From NCBI GenBank assembly GCA_021789565.1, contig JAJYJL010000257.1, positions 1 to 8,599 on the forward strand: a stretch of DNA of 8,599 bases, written 5' to 3'. The notes under the pieces were generated by a model. It had not been told where the DNA came from. It did not search any database and saw only the letters and a program-made list of their open reading frames with translations. Shown here piece after piece: positions 1-6,338 of this stretch. The number at the start of each line of letters is the position of its first letter. The first letter of the stretch is position 1. The stretch comes from Acidobacteriota bacterium (GTDB lineage Bacteria > Acidobacteriota > Terriglobia > UBA7540). Position numbers and translations under genes: made by a program.

Positions 1-147
1 CACACCTCCGCTTTGAATCTTCACGTGCGTAATGCACATGTCGTCTTGCAGATCAAATGTCGGGGAATTATCAGTCGGAAACTTCAACCGCGGAAGGTGG
101 GTTCACCGGACGGATACGTTTTTCTTTCGATTTCCGATGCTCTCTAG
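1..147 (+). promoter_or_regulatory. CRISPR array flank, putative leader
   Basis: This non-coding stretch lies directly before the first repeat and I see no credible gene in it. If the array is transcribed on the + strand, as the tracrRNA pairing requires, it occupies the leader position. A weak sigma70-like pair is visible: TTGCAG at 46-51 and TATCAG at 69-74, separated by 17 bp, which would start a transcript near 80. A T-rich tract (about 118-132) lies close to the first repeat. The -10 is poor and there is no independent proof of leader function. The left end of the locus may also lie outside the window. Confidence 0.4.
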
Positions 148-1042
148 GCTATGGTTTGCCGGGAACCGCTTCTGAGATACACTAGGCCCCGGCAAAGCTG
201 TTCGAGGTAATTAGCTATGGTTTGCCGGGAACCGCTTCTGAGATACACTAGCAAGTAACTGGGAAAGTGGTCACAGGCTTGCTATGGTTTGCCGGGAACC
301 GCTTCTGAGATACACTACCCCGCTTGAAATTCCCCGGGAACCGGATGCTATGGTTTGCCGGGAACCGCTTCTGAGATACACTAAAGGCGACAATACAACT
401 GACGACACTTCGGCTATGGTTTGCCGGGAACCGCTTCTGAGATACACTTTCCTCCGCTACGATGATAGACTGAAAGATGCTATGGTTTGCCGGGAACCGC
501 TTCTGAGATACACTCCTCAACTACGGCGGCACAGACCATGCTATGCTATGGTTTGCCGGGAACCGCTTCTGAGATACACTGATCGTCCTCGACATTGTAT
601 TCCTTTTTAAGCTATGGTTTGCCGGGAACCGCTTCTGAGATACACTGAAGATTGGAACACTTCACTTTGACAGAGTGCTATGGTTTGCCGGGAACCGCTT
701 CTGAGATACACTCATTGACTTGTAAAGCGCCTGCACCTGCATGCTATGGTTTGCCGGGAACCGCTTCTGAGATACACTCCGGTGCCACGGCCAAGTGAGT
801 CACCATTGGCTATGGTTTGCCGGGAACCGCTTCTGAGATACACTCGCGGCATCGGTTTTCGTCCTGCACTCGCAGCTATGGTTTGCCGGGAACCGCTTCT
901 GAGATACACTGGTCCGGCCAACATATGCCCTGGCTCAGGCGCTATGGTTTGCCGGGAACCGCTTCTGAGATACACTAGATGCCTCGCGGCCCTGTTCAGG
1001 CAATGGGCTATGGTTTGCCGGGAACCGCTTCTGAGATACACT
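148..1042 (+). CRISPR. Type II-C CRISPR array, 14 repeats and 13 spacers
   Basis: Fourteen copies of a 36-bp repeat (starts GCTATGGTTTGCCGGG, ends CTTCTGAGATACACT) begin at 148, 214, 281, 347, 413, 479, 545, 611, 677, 743, 809, 875, 941 and 1007. I read all copies as identical, including both terminal ones. The 13 spacers are all different; twelve are 30 bp and the second (250-280) is 31 bp. The + strand is taken as the crRNA strand because the tracrRNA at 5670-5820 is complementary to it in the standard geometry: the 3' part of the anti-repeat faces the 5' end of the repeat. The array therefore converges on cas2. Repeat positions 9-14 (TTGCCG) and 31-36 (TACACT) resemble a -35/-10 pair 16 bp apart, so each repeat may start its own crRNA. 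Perfect repeats and unique spacers suggest a recently maintained array. I saw no spacer match elsewhere in the window. Confidence 0.98.
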
Positions 1043-1043
1043 A

Positions 1044-1078
1044 TATCCCCCCGGAAATGGCTGTAATCCGGGGGGATA
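1044..1078. terminator. Perfect hairpin between array and cas2, possible bidirectional terminator
   Basis: TATCCCCCCGGA (1044-1055) and TCCGGGGGGATA (1067-1078) are exact reverse complements, giving a 12-bp stem with an 11-nt loop. It starts 2 nt after the last repeat and ends 15 bp before the cas2 stop codon, just where rightward array transcription would meet leftward cas transcription. Neither side has a strong run of T, so a classic intrinsic terminator is not proven. It could instead block read-through in both directions or protect RNA 3' ends. Confidence 0.45.
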
Positions 1079-1093
1079 ATCCTCTCCAGAATT

Positions 1094-1399
1094 TCAAAAA
1101 AGGCCCAGTTGCATGGGCGGATCTTCCACGGGCTTGCGCTTTTTCCCGACATAAATCTCCATTTTTTCAAACTGCCGGTCTGTTATTGAAACAATTCTCA
1201 CTTGGCCGTGGCTGGGCAACGCGGCATGGACCTTGCGGCGCAAGGTTTCATCGCTGTCTTCGCTGGCCACATAGTGGACGTAGACAGAATATTGCAGCAT
1301 GGTGAAACCCTGCTTCAAAAGCGCGGCGCGGAATTGCGCGTACTCGCGGCGCAGTTCGGGCTTATCAACCGGAAGGTCGAACATGGCGAATAACCACAT
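1094..1399 (-). CDS. cas2: CRISPR-associated endoribonuclease/integrase subunit Cas2
   Basis: Encodes 101 residues beginning MWLFAMFDLPV and ending MQLGLF. Cas2 dimers bridge two Cas1 dimers to form the spacer-integration complex in the cytoplasm. The first beta strand ends in the family's conserved Asp (D8), and the protein has the usual ferredoxin-like pattern with the 'FTMLQYSVYVHY' strand region and 'VRIVSITDRQFEKMEIY' near the C-terminus. The length is normal for Cas2. The frame stays open far upstream into cas1, but homology starts at this ATG, and an AGGA about 8 nt before it is a fair ribosome-binding site. It is the last gene of cas9-cas1-cas2, separated from cas1 by an unusually long 103-bp gap that holds a tracrRNA-like element. 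Type II-C Cas2 is needed for adaptation rather than interference. Confidence 0.95.
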   Translation of the reverse strand: MWLFAMFDLPVDKPELRREYAQFRAALLKQGFTMLQYSVYVHYVASEDSDETLRRKVHAALPSHGQVRIVSITDRQFEKMEIYVGKKRKPVEDPPMQLGLF

Positions 1400-1440
1400 G
1401 GCTCGGTATCCTGAAAGCGCAAATTGATGGCGTGGCATCG

Positions 1441-1490
1441 GCTTAATCCATAAGCGTGGGCAGAAGAACCGCTCCCTGAGAAACGGCGCT
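1441..1490 (-). other. Degenerate tracrRNA/anti-repeat-like element in the cas1-cas2 gap
   Basis: Read on the minus strand, 1484-1466 (GTTTCTCAGGGAGCGGTTC) closely follows the tracrRNA anti-repeat (GTATCTCAGAAGCGGTTC). An 8-nt block (AGCGGTTC) and a 6-nt block (TCTCAG) are identical, separated by GG instead of A, and one further position differs. In the real tracrRNA the anti-repeat is followed by a small CTTA/TAAG inverted repeat (5694-5707). Here it is followed, after about 10 nt, by a perfect GCTTA/TAAGC hairpin (1455-1441). The piece would be part of the cas mRNA, 40-90 nt before cas2, and could pair with pre-crRNA repeats. It may be a decayed duplicate of the tracrRNA 5' end, a decayed CRISPR repeat, or a regulatory site. 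The resemblance is seen in the sequence; any function is inferred. Confidence 0.45.
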
Positions 1491-1502
1491 CTCAGAGCTC
1501 TG

Positions 1503-2438
1503 CTACAGGAGCGGAATTTCGAGTTTCTTTTCGCCGCTCTCGATGGCTGCCGCCAGCGACTGGGCGGTCCTGCTGACCCAGTCAAACAAGGTTCGGGATT
1601 CACCTTCGGCAGCAAAGCGAGCCAGCAGGGCTTCAAGAATGGCGCGCTTGGTTTCGCGGTCCAGCTCCGGGTCTTCCTCGCTCTGTTTCCGGAGCTCGGC
1701 CACGGCGCGGTCAACAATGGGGCGGAAAGGCTCCATCAGGTCGTCGGCCAGGCAGAACGCGTCATAGCGGTTGTGGTGATGGACGCCGAGCGACGGATGG
1801 AGCCCGGCGGCGCAAAGGGCGCGGGCGGTGACGGCCCGCAGGATGGCGTAACCGTAGTTGAGCGGCGGGTTCAGTCCCTCGCCCTCCGGGTTGCGGCGGA
1901 AATTATCCTCGCCGAAAAGGTTTTTCCAGTAGATACGGGCGGCGCGGGCTTCAATGTTCTGCGGGTCGCCGGAACGGACTGTCGCCGCCAGCATTTCCAG
2001 GCCCCAGTCCTGCTCCGTGCGTTCCTTCAGCAGCCGGGCCTGGGCCAGGATTTTTGCCTTCACGAACTGCTGCCAAAGGCGCTTGCGGTTGGGCAGCGGC
2101 AGGTTGGCCTGGGCCTGGAACCGCTCGGTCTGCGTGGAATGGTTTTCCAGCGGCAGCAGCATGGCGCAGGGCATGCGCTTCTGGTTGCAGGCAATGAACA
2201 TTCCCCCGGCCTCGGCCAGACCGGAGAGGACCGCATGGGAAAAAGAAATCTGCGGGTGCGCGGCAATCAGTACGGCGATGTCCGCAAGCGGAACCGTCTG
2301 CTCCTGCGAATCGTGACTCCGCAGTCCGCTTTCGGGGTCGCGGCCAGTGTGTCCGGAAGATAAGTCGATCACCAGCAGCCCATTTCGTACATTCAACCGC
2401 GCCGGACGTTCGGAAAAATCAAGGATTCGCTCAGTCAT
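1503..2438 (-). CDS. cas1: CRISPR-associated integrase Cas1 (type II)
   Basis: Encodes 311 residues. Cas1 is the metal-dependent integrase that, with Cas2, inserts new spacers at the array. An N-terminal beta domain (about 1-100) is followed by the helical catalytic domain. The three metal-binding residues are recognisable: E163 in 'NIEARAARIYWKNLFG', a His in 'GVHHHNRYDAF' (H221 by spacing, within the H220-H222 run), and E236 in 'CLADDLMEPFRP'. Spacing between them matches type II Cas1 proteins. The start ATG overlaps the end of cas9 by 8 nt (ATGACTGA), which points to translational coupling in one operon and fixes the start. Length is typical and no frame damage is seen. The stop at 1503 leaves a 103-bp gap before cas2. 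I see no csn2 or cas4, so Cas9 and tracrRNA may supply PAM selection during adaptation, as in other type II systems. Confidence 0.97.
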   Translation of the reverse strand: MTERILDFSERPARLNVRNGLLVIDLSSGHTGRDPESGLRSHDSQEQTVPLADIAVLIAAHPQISFSHAVLSGLAEAGGMFIACNQKRMPCAMLLPLENHSTQTERFQAQANLPLPNRKRLWQQFVKAKILAQARLLKERTEQDWGLEMLAATVRSGDPQNIEARAARIYWKNLFGEDNFRRNPEGEGLNPPLNYGYAILRAVTARALCAAGLHPSLGVHHHNRYDAFCLADDLMEPFRPIVDRAVAELRKQSEEDPELDRETKRAILEALLARFAAEGESRTLFDWVSRTAQSLAAAIESGEKKLEIPLL

Positions 2439-5400
2439 GGGCTTCCGTCACCTTCCCGAGTGGACTAACTGCAACTTTCCGAGCTTGGCGCTTGAACAAT
2501 CCGTTGATTCGAGGGCTGAAATACCTCTCGATTTTCCTTGCATCGTTGACTGGGATGAGCGAGACCTGGGCTCCTATTTTTCTGGCGACCCACAAGGACT
2601 TTCGCCCACCTTCATCCTGAAGCTCAACTGTATCCCCCTTGGCGAGGGAAAATTTGAACTCCACCAATGGCCCATGATCACGCTGCACAATGGGCTCCCT
2701 GTCCCTGAGGCGCTGGAGAGCATCCAGCATGGGAACGACTTCGCCACCCCACTGCTTCTCATTCCCATCACGGCCGAGCTCAGCATAGATTTCGACATGA
2801 TGGTTGTTGCCGCTTATGACGTGCCGTTTTGTACGACCGTCTCCGATAACCGTAGGTCGTTCCGGCTTTGTGATTCGCACTTTCCTGATGACCACGCCGC
2901 TGGAGGGGAACTTTGGCAGGTTTTCAGCATTGGAGAATGCTTTCTTAGGCTCAATGCCACCCAACTCTTCGAGCTTCTGCTGGACGAGTTTTCTGACACC
3001 CTCATCGGCGATCTTTTCAACCTCGGGATTCGTCAGCGACGCCAGCGGCTTGCGAACACGAACTTCGCCTTTTTCACCCATCGGCGGCGAGTAGATTGTC
3101 TCCTCGTGCAGCGCCCCGGAAACTTTCTTTGAAACGCGGTGCGAGACGACAATTTTGTCAATCTCGCCTCGGACGGAATCCACGAACTCCGCAAGGTCCT
3201 TGCCCCAGGGTGCTTTGAGTGACGCCTTGCGTTGGCCTCGATCGTGCGCTTCCTGCCAGGCTCGGCTGAGCTGCTGAATAGTGGAGTCATCCGTGAGGGC
3301 GATGGCAACTGCGTCCACAGCGTGGTGGCGGTGATCTTCGCGCGACTTGGGCAGAGAGCCGCCATTTGCAGTGGGCCCGTCGTTGAGGATACGGTTCAAC
3401 AGCCATGACCGACGAAGCTGCGCCGTTACCTCACCGCTGCTGACATGTACGCGCATCGTGTGCTCTTCATCGGACTTGCCGCCATAGAGCATAGCGACGT
3501 ACTTGGCCGCGAGTCTCGATGCGTAGCGAGTATCATTCAACTGACGACTGACGAATTTGCTGACAAACTCGGTGGCCTCCCTCTCGGTCATCTGAAAGCG
3601 CCAGAGCTTGGCGCGGGCGGAGGGGGAGTGGAATCGTTTCACCCGGTCCAGAATCTCCTCATAGCGGGCCTCGTCGGCGTCATACGCCTCCCGCGGCGTC
3701 CTTTTGCCCTTCACGTGCCGGTTCTCCTGGTTATAACAGAGCGTTAGGTTGGAGAAGGAATTATCGAAACACCGCTCGTAAGGGATAATGTGCTCGATGT
3801 CGAACTGTGTCTCATGGCCGAAGAGATGGCGGAAGTCAATCGGCCTGCCGGTGTAGGGGCAGATGCCACCGCACTCGTCCCAGAGCAACGCCTTGCGAAT
3901 ATCTGTCCCACTGGGGTTGGCCAGGCCAGCTTCTTCCAGAATCTTCTTCTTCATCTTCTCGCGAGCTGCCTCGTTATCGCGGTTGCGGTCGGTAAGTTTT
4001 TTGCGGTCTTTCTTTGATCTCTTGAAGTCACGGGCGAGCTCGATGCGGATTTGGGCGGGTTTGCCGTAACTGCGCACGATGCAGTTTACCACCTTGCGCA
4101 ACTCCGTCAGGCTTCGGGTGACGGTGGGGTTGCGGATCTCGCCTACTGCCTGGCGCGTCTCGTCCGCGACGAGGCGGGGCAGAGAGTCTACAGGCTGGCG
4201 GGCCTCGAACACCTCGGGATAAAGCTCAAGGCGCGCTTCGGCCTCAGTGACGCCAATTTCGAGAAGGGGCAGAAACTTTTCGATAGCCTTACGGGAGAAT
4301 TTGAAATAATCCGGCTCCGGAGAAATTCTGGCAAGCTTTTTTGCGGACTCTTCGCCCAGTTTCCAGTGTTTGATGGCTCGGCGCATGAGGGCGTCTTCTT
4401 TCTGGATGCTGAGGACGTCGTGAAGGGCTTGATCGTGCTCTTCGGCGGACATCTCCTCCAGCCAGCGTTGTTGGCCGAAAACCGCACAAAACTCCGCTGT
4501 GGTTCGATTGCCGCGCAAGGTCTTTTCGCCACCTTGTTCGATGGTAAAGCGCGCTTTCTTCGGGAGCTTTAGCAGGTCCCTGGCATGGGCTAAGGTGTGG
4601 TCGCCTTTGATTTCAAGCTCCTGCACAAGTTCGGCCCTTTCCTCACGGGTAAGGCTCCGCTCGGTCCTGTCCGGCAATTGAAGTCTGAGGTTGTTGACCA
4701 CTTGAAGCAGCCGAAAGCGTTGCGCGACGAAGCTGGAACGCGCGGCGCGGTGCTTGCCGGGTTCGAGTTCGCACTTGCCGATGGTGTTGCGGTCAAACCA
4801 TAAGGGACGCTGGAAGAAAATGGCGTCATGAATCTGCTTCTTGCGCTCGGGCGTCAGGAGATCAGGATGATGGGCAGCCTGCGCTTCCCAGATGGCGTTG
4901 AACTCCTGCTCGTACATGTCGCGGGCGGTCCAGCGGCGTCGGATGCGCTCAGCGGACGGGTCGAGGCGGGAAAAATATTCTCCGAGGCTACGCGCATGAG
5001 TTTCCAGCATGGCCTTGCGCAAATCGGCAATTCCTTCCTTAACAGCGCCCTCGTCGTCGTTCTTCTTTGCCGCCTGCTTGCGGTTGCTTAAGAATCCCCG
5101 GCGCTGTGCAAGATGATAAATCGCCCGCCCGAGGAAAGAGGGTTCCAGCGGTTCGTCGAGAGCCGAAGCCCGAAGGATGTATGGCATGGTGTGTTCTGGC
5201 TCGGGAAAGGCACTAGCCTTAGACTTGAACCACGGGGATGACACTATTTCCCTGTCCAGGTTATTGAAATAGTCCTGAAGCTGGTCGGGCGTTAGCGGTG
5301 GATGGTGGTTGCCGGAAGCTGCGGAGGGTACGCCTTGGACAGCCGGGAGCAACCCGGAACGAGAGAGAAGATTAAAGAGTTTGGTCAACCGCCTCCGCCG

Positions 5401-5625
5401 GCGCCACAGCAGGCGGCGATGACTACGGGCTTCGCGCCGCTTCAGGTTTCTAGACTCTTCACGGCCGGAGGAAAGATCGCCGTCCATTCCGGCTTCAAAG
5501 ACGCGTGCCCCGGCACGGACGAGTTGCGCGGGCTCGCCGTCAATGAGCCCAACAATGGCCCATCCGAGAGAGTTGCTGCCCAGGTCGATACCAAGTATGT
5601 ATTCCTGCGGAAGTTCATCTGGCAT
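2431..5625 (-). CDS. cas9: CRISPR-associated RNA-guided endonuclease Cas9 (subtype II-C)
   Basis: Encodes 1064 residues, in the compact II-C size range. Cas9 binds a crRNA:tracrRNA duplex and cuts both strands of matching DNA next to a PAM. RuvC-I is at the N-terminus ('YILGIDLGSNSLGWAIVG', D14). The arginine-rich bridge helix lies at about 55-83, followed by the REC lobe. RuvC-II has E529 in 'IRIELARDF'. The HNH core has D609, E611, H612, N626 and N635, with spacing equal to that of SpCas9 D837/D839/H840/N854/N863. RuvC-III has H768 and D771 in 'HHAVDAVAIAL'. The remaining part, about 810-1064, should be the wedge and PAM-interacting region; no PAM can be read from it. E611 replaces the more usual Asp before the catalytic His, a conservative change. 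The start is supported by AGAGGTGA 3 nt upstream and by RuvC-I at residue 9. First gene of the operon, overlapping cas1 by 8 nt. All nuclease residues are present, so it should be active. Confidence 0.98.
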   Translation of the reverse strand: MPDELPQEYILGIDLGSNSLGWAIVGLIDGEPAQLVRAGARVFEAGMDGDLSSGREESRNLKRREARSHRRLLWRRRRRLTKLFNLLSRSGLLPAVQGVPSAASGNHHPPLTPDQLQDYFNNLDREIVSSPWFKSKASAFPEPEHTMPYILRASALDEPLEPSFLGRAIYHLAQRRGFLSNRKQAAKKNDDEGAVKEGIADLRKAMLETHARSLGEYFSRLDPSAERIRRRWTARDMYEQEFNAIWEAQAAHHPDLLTPERKKQIHDAIFFQRPLWFDRNTIGKCELEPGKHRAARSSFVAQRFRLLQVVNNLRLQLPDRTERSLTREERAELVQELEIKGDHTLAHARDLLKLPKKARFTIEQGGEKTLRGNRTTAEFCAVFGQQRWLEEMSAEEHDQALHDVLSIQKEDALMRRAIKHWKLGEESAKKLARISPEPDYFKFSRKAIEKFLPLLEIGVTEAEARLELYPEVFEARQPVDSLPRLVADETRQAVGEIRNPTVTRSLTELRKVVNCIVRSYGKPAQIRIELARDFKRSKKDRKKLTDRNRDNEAAREKMKKKILEEAGLANPSGTDIRKALLWDECGGICPYTGRPIDFRHLFGHETQFDIEHIIPYERCFDNSFSNLTLCYNQENRHVKGKRTPREAYDADEARYEEILDRVKRFHSPSARAKLWRFQMTEREATEFVSKFVSRQLNDTRYASRLAAKYVAMLYGGKSDEEHTMRVHVSSGEVTAQLRRSWLLNRILNDGPTANGGSLPKSREDHRHHAVDAVAIALTDDSTIQQLSRAWQEAHDRGQRKASLKAPWGKDLAEFVDSVRGEIDKIVVSHRVSKKVSGALHEETIYSPPMGEKGEVRVRKPLASLTNPEVEKIADEGVRKLVQQKLEELGGIEPKKAFSNAENLPKFPSSGVVIRKVRITKPERPTVIGDGRTKRHVISGNNHHVEIYAELGRDGNEKQWGGEVVPMLDALQRLRDREPIVQRDHGPLVEFKFSLAKGDTVELQDEGGRKSLWVARKIGAQVSLIPVNDARKIERYFSPRINGLFKRQARKVAVSPLGKVTEAHD

Positions 5626-5628
5626 AAA

Positions 5629-5664
5629 TCACCTCTTGACAAAGAATAAAGTGGCGATATTATA
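5629..5664 (-). promoter_or_regulatory. cas9 promoter -10 and ribosome-binding site
   Basis: On the minus strand a perfect TATAAT (5664-5659) is followed about 23 nt later by AGAGGTGA (5636-5629) and the cas9 ATG (5625-5623). A good -35 is not visible: the hexamer 16-18 bp upstream falls inside the anti-repeat and matches poorly, so a factor or stretched spacing may be involved. The -10 occupies nearly the same bases as the tracrRNA -10 on the other strand, so the two promoters should compete. Confidence 0.45.
5636..5663 (+). promoter_or_regulatory. tracrRNA promoter
   Basis: A consensus -35 TTGACA (5636-5641) and a 5/6 -10 TATTAT (5658-5663) are 16 bp apart. The expected start, about 7 nt after the -10, is near 5670, which is exactly the first base of the anti-repeat. 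The -35 touches the cas9 ribosome-binding site on the opposite strand by one base. This is the best promoter in the window and would give strong constitutive transcription by a sigma70-type polymerase. Confidence 0.7.
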
Positions 5665-5669
5665 CATCC

Positions 5670-5820
5670 GTGTATCTCAGAAGCGGTTCCTGCTTATCTT
5701 AGTAAGTGGGTTCTACCTTCGTGAGGCAACGCTAGGAATAGCGACCTTGTAGCGCCGTGCGCGGCCAAAAGCCCCACGGCGCTCTCTATTTTGCCCCGCC
5801 CAGTGCGGGGCTTTTGTTTT
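5670..5820 (+). ncRNA. Predicted tracrRNA
   Basis: This RNA pairs with the crRNA repeat, recruits RNase III and anchors the guide in Cas9. Positions 5670-5690 are the exact reverse complement of repeat positions 15-35, a 21-bp duplex. After a 6x5 internal loop, 5696-5703 can pair with repeat positions 1-8 (7 of 8, two G-U wobbles), giving the lower stem next to the spacer. Downstream are a CGCTA/TAGCG hairpin closed by GGAA (5730-5743, extendable through 5723-5726 with 5745-5748), a 9-bp stem (5751-5759 with 5775-5783) and the terminator stem. The predicted length is about 150 nt, somewhat long for a II-C tracrRNA; a T-rich patch after the 9-bp stem (5786-5792) could give a shorter form. It is transcribed divergently from cas9. 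Anti-repeat, promoter and terminator agree, so the call is firm; exact ends are predicted. Confidence 0.9.
5793..5820 (+). terminator. Intrinsic terminator of the tracrRNA
   Basis: GCCCCGC (5793-5799) and GCGGGGC (5805-5811) form a 7-bp GC stem with a 5-nt loop, directly followed by TTTTGTTTT (5812-5820). This is a textbook rho-independent terminator. In type II systems such a stem often also serves as the last tracrRNA hairpin bound by Cas9. Confidence 0.88.
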
Positions 5821-6338
5821 ATGGAAGCCCGCACACCTGAATGCCCAAGGGCGAACCTGAGCAACATCCCAGATTGGAGATTCAAGATTAGGAGGAGAGG
5901 GGAAACACCCCGTGCGCATTTCTTCGCACACATCGCCAGCCACAGCCTTGGTCGCTATGGTGATATCCCCCTTGTAAGGTTTGATATTAGCTAACGTTTG
6001 CGACAAGCCTTAAGTTGGCCTATCAAGCTCAAACTAAACACCTTATCAATATGTCTTGACGATTTCCTGAGCACTGCACTCAGGTGATTACCCTATTGGG
6101 CGATCAGGGATTTTCGGGCTCGATTTCCTGAGAGTGTCCGATTGAATCTTCTCTGGCAAAGAGTAACATTGCATACATTGAAAGAGCGACTTGGCTATGC
6201 CGGGGGTTGCGCCGGACCTTTTCAGGGGGTGCAGCGGTCAAGAACCGAAGAAGGGTCCGCGCCGGCCGAAGCCAGAGTCTCTATGTAAGAAGGTCGACGC
6301 AGAATGCGTTGAACCTGTTATGAGTGAGGGGGAACAAG
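5821..6338. other. Non-coding stretch between tracrRNA and the small membrane protein gene
   Basis: No reading frame here has convincing protein-like composition, homology or start signals. Visible structure includes GGGG-AAACA-CCCC (5899-5911) next to GTGCG/CGCAC (5912-5929), a CCTGAG/CTCAGG dyad at 6066-6084, and a 12-bp direct repeat. Part of it (about 5990-6190) is more AT-rich than the flanking genes. A purine-rich AGGAGGAG at 5890-5897 is followed only by a 21-codon GTG frame (5912), which I do not call. The promoter of the gene at 6339 must lie in this stretch or further left, but I cannot point to it with confidence. Confidence 0.5.
6060..6132. repeat. 12-bp direct repeat pair with dyad
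   Basis: CGATTTCCTGAG occurs at 6060-6071 and again at 6121-6132, 61 bp apart. The first copy runs into an inverted repeat, CCTGAG (6066-6071) with CTCAGG (6079-6084). This could be an operator pair or a remnant of a larger duplication; it does not match the CRISPR repeat. Nothing around it identifies an insertion element. Confidence 0.4.

Noticed and set aside
248..1170. Several open frames across the array on both strands, with a peptide repeating every 22 residues.
   Set aside because: The 66-bp repeat-spacer unit is a multiple of three, so the frame stays open by arithmetic. The repeated peptide is just the translated CRISPR repeat.
1400..1717. N-terminal extension of cas2 (a 207-codon frame starting within cas1).
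   Set aside because: Cas2 homology starts at the ATG ending at 1399, which has a ribosome-binding site. The extension is a shadow of cas1 plus the gap and does not look like a protein family.
2347..3132. Long + strand frame opposite the end of cas9.
   Set aside because: Antisense of cas9, with no protein-family features or start signal.
5952..5961. GCTATGGT, an 8-mer shared with the repeat start, in the stretch right of the tracrRNA.
   Set aside because: Eight bases without any continuation of similarity is expected by chance in a window of this size.
5912..5977. Possible 21-codon peptide starting at GTG after an AGGAGGAG tract.
   Set aside because: Too short, a GTG start at poor spacing, and it overlaps two small hairpins. 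No support beyond the purine tract.
6194..6213. GCTATGCCGGGGGTTGC, which resembles the start of the CRISPR repeat.
   Set aside because: It needs a deletion and rearranged order to match, and the second half of the repeat is absent. Probably chance.
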